A stretch of 24,757 nucleotides of DNA, taken from assembly GCA_038238115.1 (NCBI GenBank), contig JBBRYB010000043.1, positions 1 to 24,757 on the forward strand, in the 5' to 3' direction. This DNA comes from JBBRYB01 sp038238115 (GTDB lineage Bacteria > Actinomycetota > Actinomycetes > Propionibacteriales > Nocardioidaceae). The position numbers were made by a program, and so were the translations under genes. Below are positions 13,236 to 20,927 of the stretch, piece after piece (within the stretch, counting starts at the first letter, position 1; every line of letters begins with the position of its first letter). Below the pieces are notes generated by a model. The model made no database searches and was not told where the DNA came from. It worked only from the letters and a program-made list of their open reading frames with translations.

Positions 13236-13719
13236 TGATCGCCTTCAGCGGCGCGACGTGGGAGCGGCGCTGACCCGAGTCGTAGTGCCACGTGTGCCGG
13301 AAGGATGCCTTCAGCCTGGCGGCGTCATGGCCGCGGGCGTCAGCGGCATCCAGCCCGAGGCTGGCCGAGCAGGCGGGCCAAGCGCCCCAGCCCTGGTTCT
13401 TGAGGACCTTCTCCGCGATCGCGATCTGCTCCGTGCGCGAAGCCAGGTCGGCGCGGCTGGCGTACTTGCCGCCGCCGTAGGCCAGCCAGGTCCCGGAGTT
13501 GAACTGCACACCGCCGTAGTAGCCGTTGCCGGTGTTGATGTGCCAGTTCCCGCCTGACTCGCAGTTGGCGAGGCGGTTCCAGGTCTTGCCTGTGGCGGCT
13601 TCGGCGGAGCTGAGGGTGGATGACAGTGGCGCCGCAACCGCGATTGCGGCGGTGGCGACGACCGCCACCTTGCGAAGTCGACGTCGGTTGGGCGCGCGGT
13701 GACGTGGCTCGTAGGCCAT
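13225..13719 (-). CDS. Resuscitation-promoting-factor-like transglycosylase
   Basis: This secreted 164-residue protein has a basic N terminus, a hydrophobic signal segment and a probable cleavage after SSAEA (around residue 41). An Rpf/transglycosylase-like domain covers about 45-120 and cleaves peptidoglycan glycan strands. NCESGGNWHINTGNGYYGGVQF carries the catalytic glutamate E54. C53 and C117 (WPACSAS) are placed as the conserved Rpf disulfide, and YASRADLASRTEQIAIAEKVL is also typical. There is no LysM or other wall-binding domain, only a basic tail, so it is a short Rpf form. The long 5' leader holds a c-di-AMP riboswitch, so expression should respond to that nucleotide, as known for rpfA in Streptomyces. 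Confidence 0.9.
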   Translation of the reverse strand: MAYEPRHRAPNRRRLRKVAVVATAAIAVAAPLSSTLSSAEAATGKTWNRLANCESGGNWHINTGNGYYGGVQFNSGTWLAYGGGKYASRADLASRTEQIAIAEKVLKNQGWGAWPACSASLGLDAADARGHDAARLKASFRHTWHYDSGQRRSHVAPLKAITVR

Positions 13720-13729
13720 AGGAAGAACC

Positions 13730-13913
13730 TTCCCGCCGCCTGCGAAGTGAGCTGTCGGGTTCGGGCGGAAAGGTCAGTGCCCGGTCAGCCGGCCACCGTT
13801 GGTGGTCGGAAACTTCACCCCAAGGCCTCGCTGACCGTGGTCATCGAGACCGTATTCACGGGTCCCCCGCTCCTACCCCGTTCGGTGTGCTCGTCGCGGC
13901 CGGTCGCGGCGGG
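13730..13913 (-). ncRNA. ydaO/yuaA cyclic-di-AMP riboswitch
   Basis: Read on the minus strand, the leader contains the conserved 3' signature CCGCCCGAACCCGACAGCTC followed by CTTCGCAGGCGG. Further upstream it contains the GGGGTGAAG box. Both match the ydaO class as I remember it. A closing P1 stem can be drawn between 13732-13739 and 13906-13913 (eight pairs, CCCGCCGC with GCGGCGGG). The element ends about ten bases before the start of the Rpf-like gene. This riboswitch class is well known in front of cell-wall hydrolase genes of actinobacteria, where ligand binding turns expression off. The 5' boundary is approximate. Confidence 0.85.
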
Positions 13914-13921
13914 TAGGACTA

Positions 13922-13957
13922 GGCGTACCGCTCACGGCGTACCTCCTGGTGCGGAGG
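13922..13957. promoter_or_regulatory. Direct repeat and hairpin between AKR stop and riboswitch
   Basis: GGCGTACC occurs at 13922-13929 and 13936-13943, a 14-bp period. It overlaps a hairpin CCTCC (13942-13946) with GGAGG (13953-13957) that lies 13 bases after the aldo/keto reductase stop. The hairpin is a plausible terminator for that gene. The direct repeat sits where the promoter for the riboswitch transcript should be and could be an activator or repressor site. Confidence 0.4.
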
Positions 13958-13970
13958 AACCGTGCCGACG

Positions 13971-14873
13971 CTACGCGAGGTCAGGAGGCTGAGCAAGTCG
14001 AGATCCGGTGTCTGTGCCGGTGCGGGAGAGCCGGGTCAGCTCGTCGTCACTGAGCGTGAGCGAGGCGGCGGCGGCAGAGTCCTCGATCGAGGCGGGACGG
14101 CTGGCTCCGGGAATCGCAATGATCACGTCGGCCAGTGACAGCTCCCAGGCCAGGCAAATCTGCTGGGCGCTCACACCGTGAGCATGCGCCACCTCCGCGA
14201 AGACGTTGTACCGGCCGCCCAGTTCCTTGGCGCCGCTTTCGCCGCCGAGCGGGCTCCAGGGCAGGAACGCCAACCCAAGCTCAGCACAGAGCCCGATCTC
14301 GGGCTGACTGCTGCGAAACCCCGGAGAGAACTGGTTCTGCACCGATACCAGCGCGTCCCCCAGCAGCTCGTGAGCGGTGCGGATCTGGTCGGGGTCGGCG
14401 TTGGACACGCCGGCGCGCTTGATCAGCCCGGCGTCGTACAGGTCCTTGAGCCCGCCCATCGTCTCCTCGTAGGGCACGTCAGGGTCGGGTCTGTGGTGTT
14501 GGTACAGGTCGATGGCATCCACACCGAGGCGCCGCAGCGACGCTTCGCACGCCGCCCGCAGGTAGTCAGGGCGACCATTGAGCCCCCAGCTTGCGCCATC
14601 GCGGGTGTGGCCGCCCTTCGTCGCCACCAGGACACCGTCGGTGGAACCGGGGTACGTCGCGAGCGCCTTGGCAACGAACCGCTCGTTGAGCCCCATCTCT
14701 GCATCTGACGGCGTGTAGGCGTCCGCCGTGTCGATGAGGGCGACGCCGGCATCGAGGGCGGCGTGCACGGTCGCTACCGAGCGCGCCTCGTCGGGCTCCG
14801 GAGCGGTCGTGAAGGGCATGGCGCCGAGGCCGATGGCCCCGACCTGGACGTCAGCGAGCCGCCGTGTCTGCAT
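13971..14873 (-). CDS. Aldo/keto reductase family protein
   Basis: This 300-residue NAD(P)H-dependent oxidoreductase has the TIM-barrel AKR fold and a complete catalytic tetrad: D48 and Y53 (LIDTADAY), K86 (VATKGG) and H127 (DLYQHHRPD). The later GVSNADPDQI and QNQFSPGFR segments and the cofactor region IPGASRPASIEDSAAAASLTLS are typical. It resembles the YajO/YghZ-type group of general carbonyl reductases. The substrate cannot be told from sequence. The ATG at 14871-14873 is chosen because the family begins QTRRLADVQVGAIGLGAMPF and a CAAGAT hexamer sits six bases upstream; the 51 in-frame codons before it are non-family sequence. It is divergent from the FUSC gene. Confidence 0.92.
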   Translation of the reverse strand: MQTRRLADVQVGAIGLGAMPFTTAPEPDEARSVATVHAALDAGVALIDTADAYTPSDAEMGLNERFVAKALATYPGSTDGVLVATKGGHTRDGASWGLNGRPDYLRAACEASLRRLGVDAIDLYQHHRPDPDVPYEETMGGLKDLYDAGLIKRAGVSNADPDQIRTAHELLGDALVSVQNQFSPGFRSSQPEIGLCAELGLAFLPWSPLGGESGAKELGGRYNVFAEVAHAHGVSAQQICLAWELSLADVIIAIPGASRPASIEDSAAAASLTLSDDELTRLSRTGTDTGSRLAQPPDLA

Positions 14874-15033
14874 GGCTACATCTTGGCGTGCGGGACTTCC
14901 GACCGCATTCGCAGCCGGTCGTTGCCGGCTGCCAAACTGAGGCCATGGACGTGTCGGCGCTGAGCGACCGGGCCTGGAACGCGGGAGGCTGTCGCTGTCT
15001 GCCCGGCTGTGGCGGCTGCGGTCCAAGGGATGG

Positions 15034-16038
15034 ATGATCGGTCAGTGCGCGATCGCTGCCGCGGTGGCGTGGCTCGTCGGCCGAGACGTGTTCGGCCACA
15101 CCCAGCCGTTCTTCGCCCCGATCGCAGCCGTGGTGTGTCTGGGTACGTCGTACGGTCAGCGCCTGCGCCGCGTGGCCGAGGTCTCGATCGGCGTCAGCAT
15201 CGGGATCGGGATCGCCGATCTCTTCAACCATGTGCTCGGACGCGGGGCCTGGCAGATCCTGCTGGTGGTCGCCACCGCGATGGTTGCCGCCGTGCTGCTC
15301 GATGCGGGGGTGCTGCTCATCAACCAGGCGGCGGTCCAAGGCATCGTCGTCACTACTCTCCCGCTCAACAGCGGCCAGAGCCGCATCGTCGACGCGCTGA
15401 TCGGCGGCGGCGTGGCGCTGGTGGCCGCAACCATTGTGCCCGGAGCTCCTCTACGGCGGCCGAGGGAGGAGGCGGCGAAGGTCACGGCAGAGCTTGCCCG
15501 GCTGCTCCGGTCCGCCGAGGAGAGCGCACGCGACGCGGACGTCGAGCAGGCCTCTGACGCCCTCGACCGTGCGCGCGAGACCGAGGCCTCCCTCAACGAG
15601 CTGCGGGCGGCCGCCGCTGAAGGGATGGAGATTGTGCGCTCGTCACCGTTTCGGCGCCGGGCCAAGCCTCACGTGCGCTCGATCGCCGAGGTGGTGGGGC
15701 CACTCGACCGGGCGTTGCGCAACACCCGGGTGCTGATCCGACGCGTCGTCGTCAGCGCGCGGCTCGACGAGACCATGCCGCCGGACTACGTGCAGCTGCT
15801 CGACGATCTCGCGGCGGCGACCGAACAGATCGCGGTCGAGCTCGCGGCCAACCGATCCCCCGAGGCCGTCCAGTCGCGCCTCATCGAGATCGCTCGCGCC
15901 ACCGGCGGCGCGAGCGAGCCGCTGACCCTGTCGGCCGCCGTCGTGCTCGGACAGATGCGCTCGCTCGTCGTCGACCTGCCGGAGCTGTCCGGAGTAAGCC
16001 AGCACGAGACGTTCGATCTCGTCCCGCCGCGCGGCTGA
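15034..16038 (+). CDS. FUSC-family (aromatic-acid-exporter-like) membrane protein, probable N-terminal frameshift
   Basis: The 334-residue product has an N-terminal membrane module of about four to five helices, from CAIAAAVAWLVG and FFAPIAAVVCLG to ALIGGGVALVAATIV. A cytoplasmic region with a helical, coiled-coil-like stretch follows (EEAAKVTAELARLLRSAEES...). This is the FUSC/ArAE layout, whose members are putative exporters or scaffolds. Upstream, 14974-15033 reads in the same frame as LERGRLSLSARLWRLRSKGW, a natural lead-in to the first helix, but it has no usual start. An ATG at 14945 in another frame gives MDVSALSDRA. One added base near 14973 would join them as MDVSALSDRALERGRLSLSA, so the true start is probably 14945. 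Confidence 0.8.
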   Translation: MIGQCAIAAAVAWLVGRDVFGHTQPFFAPIAAVVCLGTSYGQRLRRVAEVSIGVSIGIGIADLFNHVLGRGAWQILLVVATAMVAAVLLDAGVLLINQAAVQGIVVTTLPLNSGQSRIVDALIGGGVALVAATIVPGAPLRRPREEAAKVTAELARLLRSAEESARDADVEQASDALDRARETEASLNELRAAAAEGMEIVRSSPFRRRAKPHVRSIAEVVGPLDRALRNTRVLIRRVVVSARLDETMPPDYVQLLDDLAAATEQIAVELAANRSPEAVQSRLIEIARATGGASEPLTLSAAVVLGQMRSLVVDLPELSGVSQHETFDLVPPRG

Positions 16039-16058
16039 GGCGGCCGGCGTCCTGCTCA

Positions 16059-16116
16059 AGCGATTCGTCCTCCCGAGGTCGGGGATGGCCAGCCATGTCC
16101 GACAGGACGAATCGCT
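16059..16116. terminator. Compound hairpin between convergent FUSC and DUF1206 genes
   Basis: AGCGATTCGTCCT (16059-16071) pairs perfectly with AGGACGAATCGCT (16104-16116). The 32-base interior can pair further (GTCGG with CCGAC, and ATGGC with GCCAT). The structure lies 20 bases after the FUSC stop and 10 bases after the DUF1206 stop, so it can terminate both. It has no T-tract. Confidence 0.75.
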
Positions 16117-16126
16117 CAGCGAGGGC

Positions 16127-16939
16127 TCAGGAGGACGTGTCGGCGTCCTTGGCCCAGAAGAAGCAGTAGACGCCGAAACAGCCGATGCCGACCGCCACGA
16201 CCGCGAGCAGCCACGGCCCGACGGACTGGTCGAGCAAGGTCTTGAGCGCTGTGTCGAGTCCTCCAGCCTTGCTGGAGTTATAGGTCCAGGCAGCCGTCAC
16301 GAAGAGCGCGCCGACCACTGCCAGCGCGATCCCCTTAGCCGTGTAGCCGGCCTGGCCGAGTCGCACCACCGCCGTACCGGTGGAGCCCGACGTCGCTCGC
16401 GGCTGCAGGTCGTTCTCGAATGACTTCCGCACCGCCCTCGACACGAGATAGCCACCGATGCCGATGATCACGGCGCCGATCAGGCCGACGATGAAGCGAC
16501 CCAGCGGCAGGTCCATGATCTGCGCCGTGAGGGCGTCCTTGCTCGACGAGGACGACTGGCCCAACGCGGTCTTCACCGAGCTGACCGCCAGGACCAGGTA
16601 GACCACGGTCTTGCCCGCGGAGCCCACGCGCTTGATGGCCCGCTGAGGATCGTCGTGTTTGCGGTGGCCCCAGAGCGCATCAGTTGTCTGCCACACGGCG
16701 AGTGCGAGGAAGCCCAGGCTGATGATCCAGAGCAGTGGCGTGCCGAACGGCTGCTGTGCCAGTTCGTGCAGGGCACCTTGCTGGCTCGCTGAGCCGGAGC
16801 CATGCCCGAAGGCGAGCTGCAGGGCCAGCCAGGCGATCAGCAGATGCACGATCCCGTAGGCGACGAGCCCCACCCGGACGGCTCGCTCGAGCCACTCGCT
16901 GTTGTCGATCTGACGCGCTGCGCTCTTCGCTTGGCTCAT
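16127..16939 (-). CDS. DUF1206 integral membrane protein
   Basis: This 270-residue membrane protein is of unknown function. It consists of three related two-helix units, each opening with a conserved pattern (WLERAVRVGLVAYGIVHLLIAW; AGKTVVYLVLAVSSVKTAL; VRLGQAGYTAKGIALAVVGALFV). Each ends with a G-rich second helix, giving about six transmembrane segments as in the DUF1206 family. The N terminus is hydrophilic and probably cytoplasmic. The ATG at 16937-16939 is chosen because GGAGGTG lies five bases before it; an in-frame extension of 27 codons upstream is not supported. The gene follows hrpA on the same strand with a ~96-base gap and a small hairpin, so it likely has its own expression. Confidence 0.88.
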   Translation of the reverse strand: MSQAKSAARQIDNSEWLERAVRVGLVAYGIVHLLIAWLALQLAFGHGSGSASQQGALHELAQQPFGTPLLWIISLGFLALAVWQTTDALWGHRKHDDPQRAIKRVGSAGKTVVYLVLAVSSVKTALGQSSSSSKDALTAQIMDLPLGRFIVGLIGAVIIGIGGYLVSRAVRKSFENDLQPRATSGSTGTAVVRLGQAGYTAKGIALAVVGALFVTAAWTYNSSKAGGLDTALKTLLDQSVGPWLLAVVAVGIGCFGVYCFFWAKDADTSS

Positions 16940-16976
16940 CGGCACCTCCTGCGGGCGTCTCGTGGGCTGGACTTTA

Positions 16977-16992
16977 CTGCGTTTGGACGCAG
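16977..16992 (-). terminator. Small hairpin downstream of hrpA
   Basis: CTGCGT (16977-16982) pairs with ACGCAG (16987-16992) around a 4-nt loop, 44 bases after the hrpA stop and before the DUF1206 ribosome-binding site. It is a weak terminator candidate without a strong T-tract. Confidence 0.3.
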
Positions 16993-17035
16993 CGCACGCC
17001 CGAAACGAAGCGAGCAGCACGGAGCGGACGCCGAC

Positions 17036-20000
17036 TCAGAGGTCTGCCAGCGCACGCTCGATGCGCTGGACCGACACCGGTCGTGGCGTCCCGAGGTGCT
17101 GCGCCCAGAGGCTCACCCGGAGCTCTTCGATCATCCACCGGACCCGGCGCAGGTCCTCGCCCGGTTCGGTGTGCGGGGGCAGTCCCTCGACCCGTTGGAG
17201 GTATGCCGTCTGGACCGCCCGCACCGGGCCTATGAGGACGGCGTCGCGGCGCGGGTCGGTCGCTAGCTTGTCGAGGCGCACGCCCATGGCGGCGAAGTAG
17301 CGCGGATAGTGGCGCAACGCCTCGATGCCGGCTTCCGCCACGAACCCTGGATGCACGAGCCGCTCCCGCTGGCTGGCCAGGTCCGACAGCGCCGGCAGCA
17401 ACGCCAGCTCCGCGCGACCGGACAGCCTCCGGTTGACCTTCTGGTCCGCCACGACTGCCGCCGTCACCAGGCGCAACACGTCGTCGGTGACGGGGCGACC
17501 CTCCGCGGCCACGGCGTCTCTCAAGGCCCCGAACCCACGCCGGTCCCAGACCAGGCCGTCGTGGCGGGCCACGACGACGTCGACGCCGGCGGCATAGCAG
17601 TCGTCCAGCAGAGCTGAGACGCTCCCGTGTGGGTTCAGTGCCAGCGTGAGCTTGTCGGTGTTGGGCAGGTCCGCGGTGATGGAGGCGGTGGGCGTCGGCG
17701 CGGCCAAGACGAGCAGTCGCCGTAGCCCGAGCCGCATCGCGGCGAGCTGGTCAGCCGGCGTACTCATCACCTTGATCGACACGGAGTCCCCGTCGTCGAC
17801 GAGCGCGGGATAACCCGTGACCTCGTGCCCCGCGCGGGTCTGGGTGAAGACGGTGGGCAGCGCCTCGAAGTCCCAGGCCGTGACGCCCTCGCGCTCCAGG
17901 CTCGACGCTGCCGCCGAGACGGCTTCGCCGGCCGAGCTGCGCAGGGTGGCCATCAGCCGGTCGAGGTCCTTGCCCTCGTCCAACACGGCGCCGTCATCGC
18001 CGGTGATCCGAAACGTGGGCCGCAGGTGGGCCGGCAGCTTCTCCAGCGCCCAGTCCGAGCGGGTGACCACGACTCCCGTGGTGCGCCGCAGATGGCGCTC
18101 GAGCGCGTCGAGCAGCGGCTGCTCGCCGGGCGTGACCGCGACGAGGAAGGCGCGCGCGTAGTTCGGTGCCGGCACGAAGTTGCGCCGCAGCGCCTTCGGC
18201 AAGGAACGGATAAGTGCGACGACGAGCTCCTCGCGCAGACCAGGAACTGGCCACGAGAAGTCGTCCTCGCCTACTTGGTTGAGGGCCGCGACCGGTATGT
18301 CGACAGTGACTCCATCGGCCGTTGCGCCCGGCTCGAACTGGTAGGTGAGCGGAAGCTCAACGGCCCCATGCCGCCATACGTCGGGGAAGTCGCCGGGAGC
18401 GACCGCGTCGGCTGTCTCGTGCACGAGCATGTCGAGCGTGAACGTCAACAGCTCGGGTGTCTTGTGGCGTTGCTTCTTCCACCACGAGTCCAAGTGTGCG
18501 ACCGAGACGACGTCGGCAGGCACCCGGGCGTCGTAGAAGTCGAACAGGGTCTCATCGTCGACGACGATGTCGCGCCGCCGGGCCCGGTGCTCGAGGTCCT
18601 CGGCCTGCTCCAGCAACGCCTGGTTGTCGCGGTAGAACTGGTGACGAGTCTCCCACTCACCCTGCACGAGCGCGTGCCGGATGAAGAGCTCGCGGGCCGT
18701 CGCTTGGTCGATCCGGCCGTAGTTGACCCTGCGCTCGGTCACGATCGGTACGCCGTACAGCGTGACCTTCTCCAGCGCCATGACGGCGCCGCGCTTCTTC
18801 TCCCAGTGCGGCTCGCTGTAGCTGCGCTTGACGACGTGCGAGCCGAGTGACTCGGCCCACTCCGGCTCGACGCTGGCGTTGACCCGGCCCCAGAGCCGGC
18901 TCGTCTCGACGAGCTCGGCGGACATCACGAACGCGGGCTGCTTCTTGAACAGCGCGGAGCCGGGGAAGATCGCGAAGCGGGTTCCGCGAGCACCGAGGTA
19001 GTCACGCTTCTCGACGTCCTTCATCCCGATATGCGACAGCAGGCCAGCAAGCAGCGAGCGATGGACTGCGTCCGAGGCTGCCGGGCTCTTGTTGACGGAG
19101 ATGTCGAGCCGCTTGCAGACCTGACGCAGCTGGGCGTCGAGGTCCTGCCACTCCCGGATGCGCAGATAGTTGAGGAAGTCGGCCTTGCACAGCCGTCGGA
19201 AGGCGCTCGACGACAGATCCTTCTGCTGCTCCTTGACGAACGCCCACAAGTTGAGGAGGCCGGCAAAGTCCGAGCTCGGGTCGACGAACCGGCGGTGCTT
19301 TGCGTCTGCCAGCTCCTGCTGCTCCGAGGGCCGCTCGCGCGGGTCCTGGATCGACAGGGCGGCCGCGATGGTGACGACTTCGCGCACACAGCCGTTGCGG
19401 TGTGCCTCGACAACCATCCGGGCCAGTCGAGGGTCGATCGGTAGCTGTGCGAGCTTTCGACCGACGGGTGTCAGCTTCGGCCGGCTTGGTTGGGTACGGC
19501 GATCGGTCGTCGACGTACCGCCGCTCCGCCGCCGAGATGAGCCACCGCGACGCGGCGCCACCATCGTGATCGCGCCGATCTCGTCGAGCAGCTGGACGCC
19601 GGCCTGCACGCTTCGGGTGTCCGGTGGCTCCATGAAGGGAAAGCGCGCGATGTCCCCGAGATCGACGGCGGACATCTGCAGGATGACCGAGGCGAGGTTC
19701 GTGCGCAAGATCTCGGGGTCGGTGTACTCCGGCCGGGCGTTGAAGTCGCTCTCGGCGTAGAGCCGGATGCAGATCCCCTCGGCGACTCGGCCGCAGCGGC
19801 CCTTGCGCTGGTTGGCGCTCGCCTGCGAGATGGGTTCGATCGGCAGGCGCTGGACCTTGGTGCGCGCGCTGAACCGCGAGATCCGCGCCAGCCCGGTGTC
19901 GACGACGTACCTGATGCCGGGAACGGTCAGCGACGTCTCGGCCACGTTGGTCGCGAGGACAACTCGCCTGCGACCGTGCGGGGCGAACACTCGGTGCTGC

Positions 20001-20818
20001 TCTGCCGAGGACAACCGAGCGTAGAGCGGCAGTACGTCGAACCCGTCGCCGACCCGCTGCGGCTTCAGCTTCGTCAGCACATCGGCGGCGTCGCGGATCT
20101 CCCGCTCGCCGGAGAGGAATACCAAGATGTCGCCCGGGCCCTCCTTGACGAGCTCCTCGACGGCGTCACTGATGCCCTGCGTCTGGTCGTCCTCGAGTTC
20201 GCGGTAGCGCACCTCGACGGGGTAGGTGCGACCGGACACCTCGATGATCGGCGCGTCGTCGAAATGCGCCGAGAACCGCTGCGGGTCGATCGTCGCAGAC
20301 GTGACGATGACCTTCAGGTCCGGACGACGCGGCAGCAGCTGCTTGAGGTAGCCAAGGATGAAGTCGATGTTGAGGCTGCGCTCGTGCGCCTCGTCGATGA
20401 TAATCGTGTCGTAACGCCGCAGGTCGCGGTCACGCTGGATCTCGGCCAGCAAAATGCCGTCCGTCATCACCTTGACCCGAGTCGCGGAGCTGGAGGCGTC
20501 GGTGAAGCGGATCTTGTATCCGACGACGTCACCGAGATCGGTGCCGAGCTCCTCGGCGATCCGCTCGGCGACCGTGCGGGCCGATATCCGGCGCGGCTGC
20601 GTATGGCCGATGGCAGCACCGGCCTGCCCACGCCCGAGCTCGAGGCAGATCTTCGGCAGCTGGGTGGTCTTGCCGCTGGCCGTCTCCCCCGCGACGATCA
20701 CGACCTGGTGGTCACGGATCAGGTCGGCGATGTCGGCCTTGCGCTGCGAGACCGGCAGTTCTGCGGGATAGCTGATGTGTGGCAGCACCGGAGCGGCAGC
20801 GGACACGGGCGCGGACAT
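17036..20818 (-). CDS. hrpA: ATP-dependent RNA helicase HrpA
   Basis: The 1260-residue protein is a DEAH-box helicase close in length to E. coli HrpA (~1300). Walker A is GETASGKT (44-51), motif II is DEAH (142-145), and motif III is SAT (174-176) in IVTSATIDPQ. The later motifs appear in VVLATNVAETSLTVPGIRYV and QRKGRCGRV. Helicase-associated and OB-like regions follow, then the long C-terminal domain usual for HrpA (DUF3418). It unwinds RNA; in E. coli it rescues stalled or collided ribosomes and assists mRNA processing. The ATG at 20818 is preferred because the family begins just before this point and TATCCT lies ten bases upstream. A Ser/Arg-rich insertion (RRGGSSRRRSGGTSTTDRR) sits after motif VI. 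Confidence 0.95.
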   Translation of the reverse strand: MSAPVSAAAPVLPHISYPAELPVSQRKADIADLIRDHQVVIVAGETASGKTTQLPKICLELGRGQAGAAIGHTQPRRISARTVAERIAEELGTDLGDVVGYKIRFTDASSSATRVKVMTDGILLAEIQRDRDLRRYDTIIIDEAHERSLNIDFILGYLKQLLPRRPDLKVIVTSATIDPQRFSAHFDDAPIIEVSGRTYPVEVRYRELEDDQTQGISDAVEELVKEGPGDILVFLSGEREIRDAADVLTKLKPQRVGDGFDVLPLYARLSSAEQHRVFAPHGRRRVVLATNVAETSLTVPGIRYVVDTGLARISRFSARTKVQRLPIEPISQASANQRKGRCGRVAEGICIRLYAESDFNARPEYTDPEILRTNLASVILQMSAVDLGDIARFPFMEPPDTRSVQAGVQLLDEIGAITMVAPRRGGSSRRRSGGTSTTDRRTQPSRPKLTPVGRKLAQLPIDPRLARMVVEAHRNGCVREVVTIAAALSIQDPRERPSEQQELADAKHRRFVDPSSDFAGLLNLWAFVKEQQKDLSSSAFRRLCKADFLNYLRIREWQDLDAQLRQVCKRLDISVNKSPAASDAVHRSLLAGLLSHIGMKDVEKRDYLGARGTRFAIFPGSALFKKQPAFVMSAELVETSRLWGRVNASVEPEWAESLGSHVVKRSYSEPHWEKKRGAVMALEKVTLYGVPIVTERRVNYGRIDQATARELFIRHALVQGEWETRHQFYRDNQALLEQAEDLEHRARRRDIVVDDETLFDFYDARVPADVVSVAHLDSWWKKQRHKTPELLTFTLDMLVHETADAVAPGDFPDVWRHGAVELPLTYQFEPGATADGVTVDIPVAALNQVGEDDFSWPVPGLREELVVALIRSLPKALRRNFVPAPNYARAFLVAVTPGEQPLLDALERHLRRTTGVVVTRSDWALEKLPAHLRPTFRITGDDGAVLDEGKDLDRLMATLRSSAGEAVSAAASSLEREGVTAWDFEALPTVFTQTRAGHEVTGYPALVDDGDSVSIKVMSTPADQLAAMRLGLRRLLVLAAPTPTASITADLPNTDKLTLALNPHGSVSALLDDCYAAGVDVVVARHDGLVWDRRGFGALRDAVAAEGRPVTDDVLRLVTAAVVADQKVNRRLSGRAELALLPALSDLASQRERLVHPGFVAEAGIEALRHYPRYFAAMGVRLDKLATDPRRDAVLIGPVRAVQTAYLQRVEGLPPHTEPGEDLRRVRWMIEELRVSLWAQHLGTPRPVSVQRIERALADL

Positions 20819-20828
20819 CGTGGTGTCC

Positions 20829-20834
20829 AGGATA
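20829..20834 (-). promoter_or_regulatory. -10 hexamer (TATCCT) upstream of hrpA
   Basis: TATCCT on the minus strand ends ten bases before the hrpA ATG, which would give a 5' leader of only a few bases. It supports the start at 20818. A -35 is not evident. Confidence 0.4.
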
Positions 20835-20883
20835 AGGGCGCGCACCAAGCCAGCCGATCCGTGAGAGCGGTGTCGCATTTGTC

Positions 20884-20918
20884 CGGCGTGTCGAGGGCCT
20901 TTGGTGGCGTCTCGGCGG
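20884..20918. repeat. Copy of a 35-bp dispersed intergenic element
   Basis: This stretch matches 23646-23680 at 33 of 35 positions (same orientation). It contains GGCGTGTCG, GGGCCTTTG and TGGCGTCTCGGCGG. It lies between the stop of the antiporter gene and the start of hrpA, ten bases after the former. The arrangement suggests a mobile or recruited intergenic element rather than coding sequence. Confidence 0.8.
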
Positions 20919-20927
20919 TGTGGGGAG

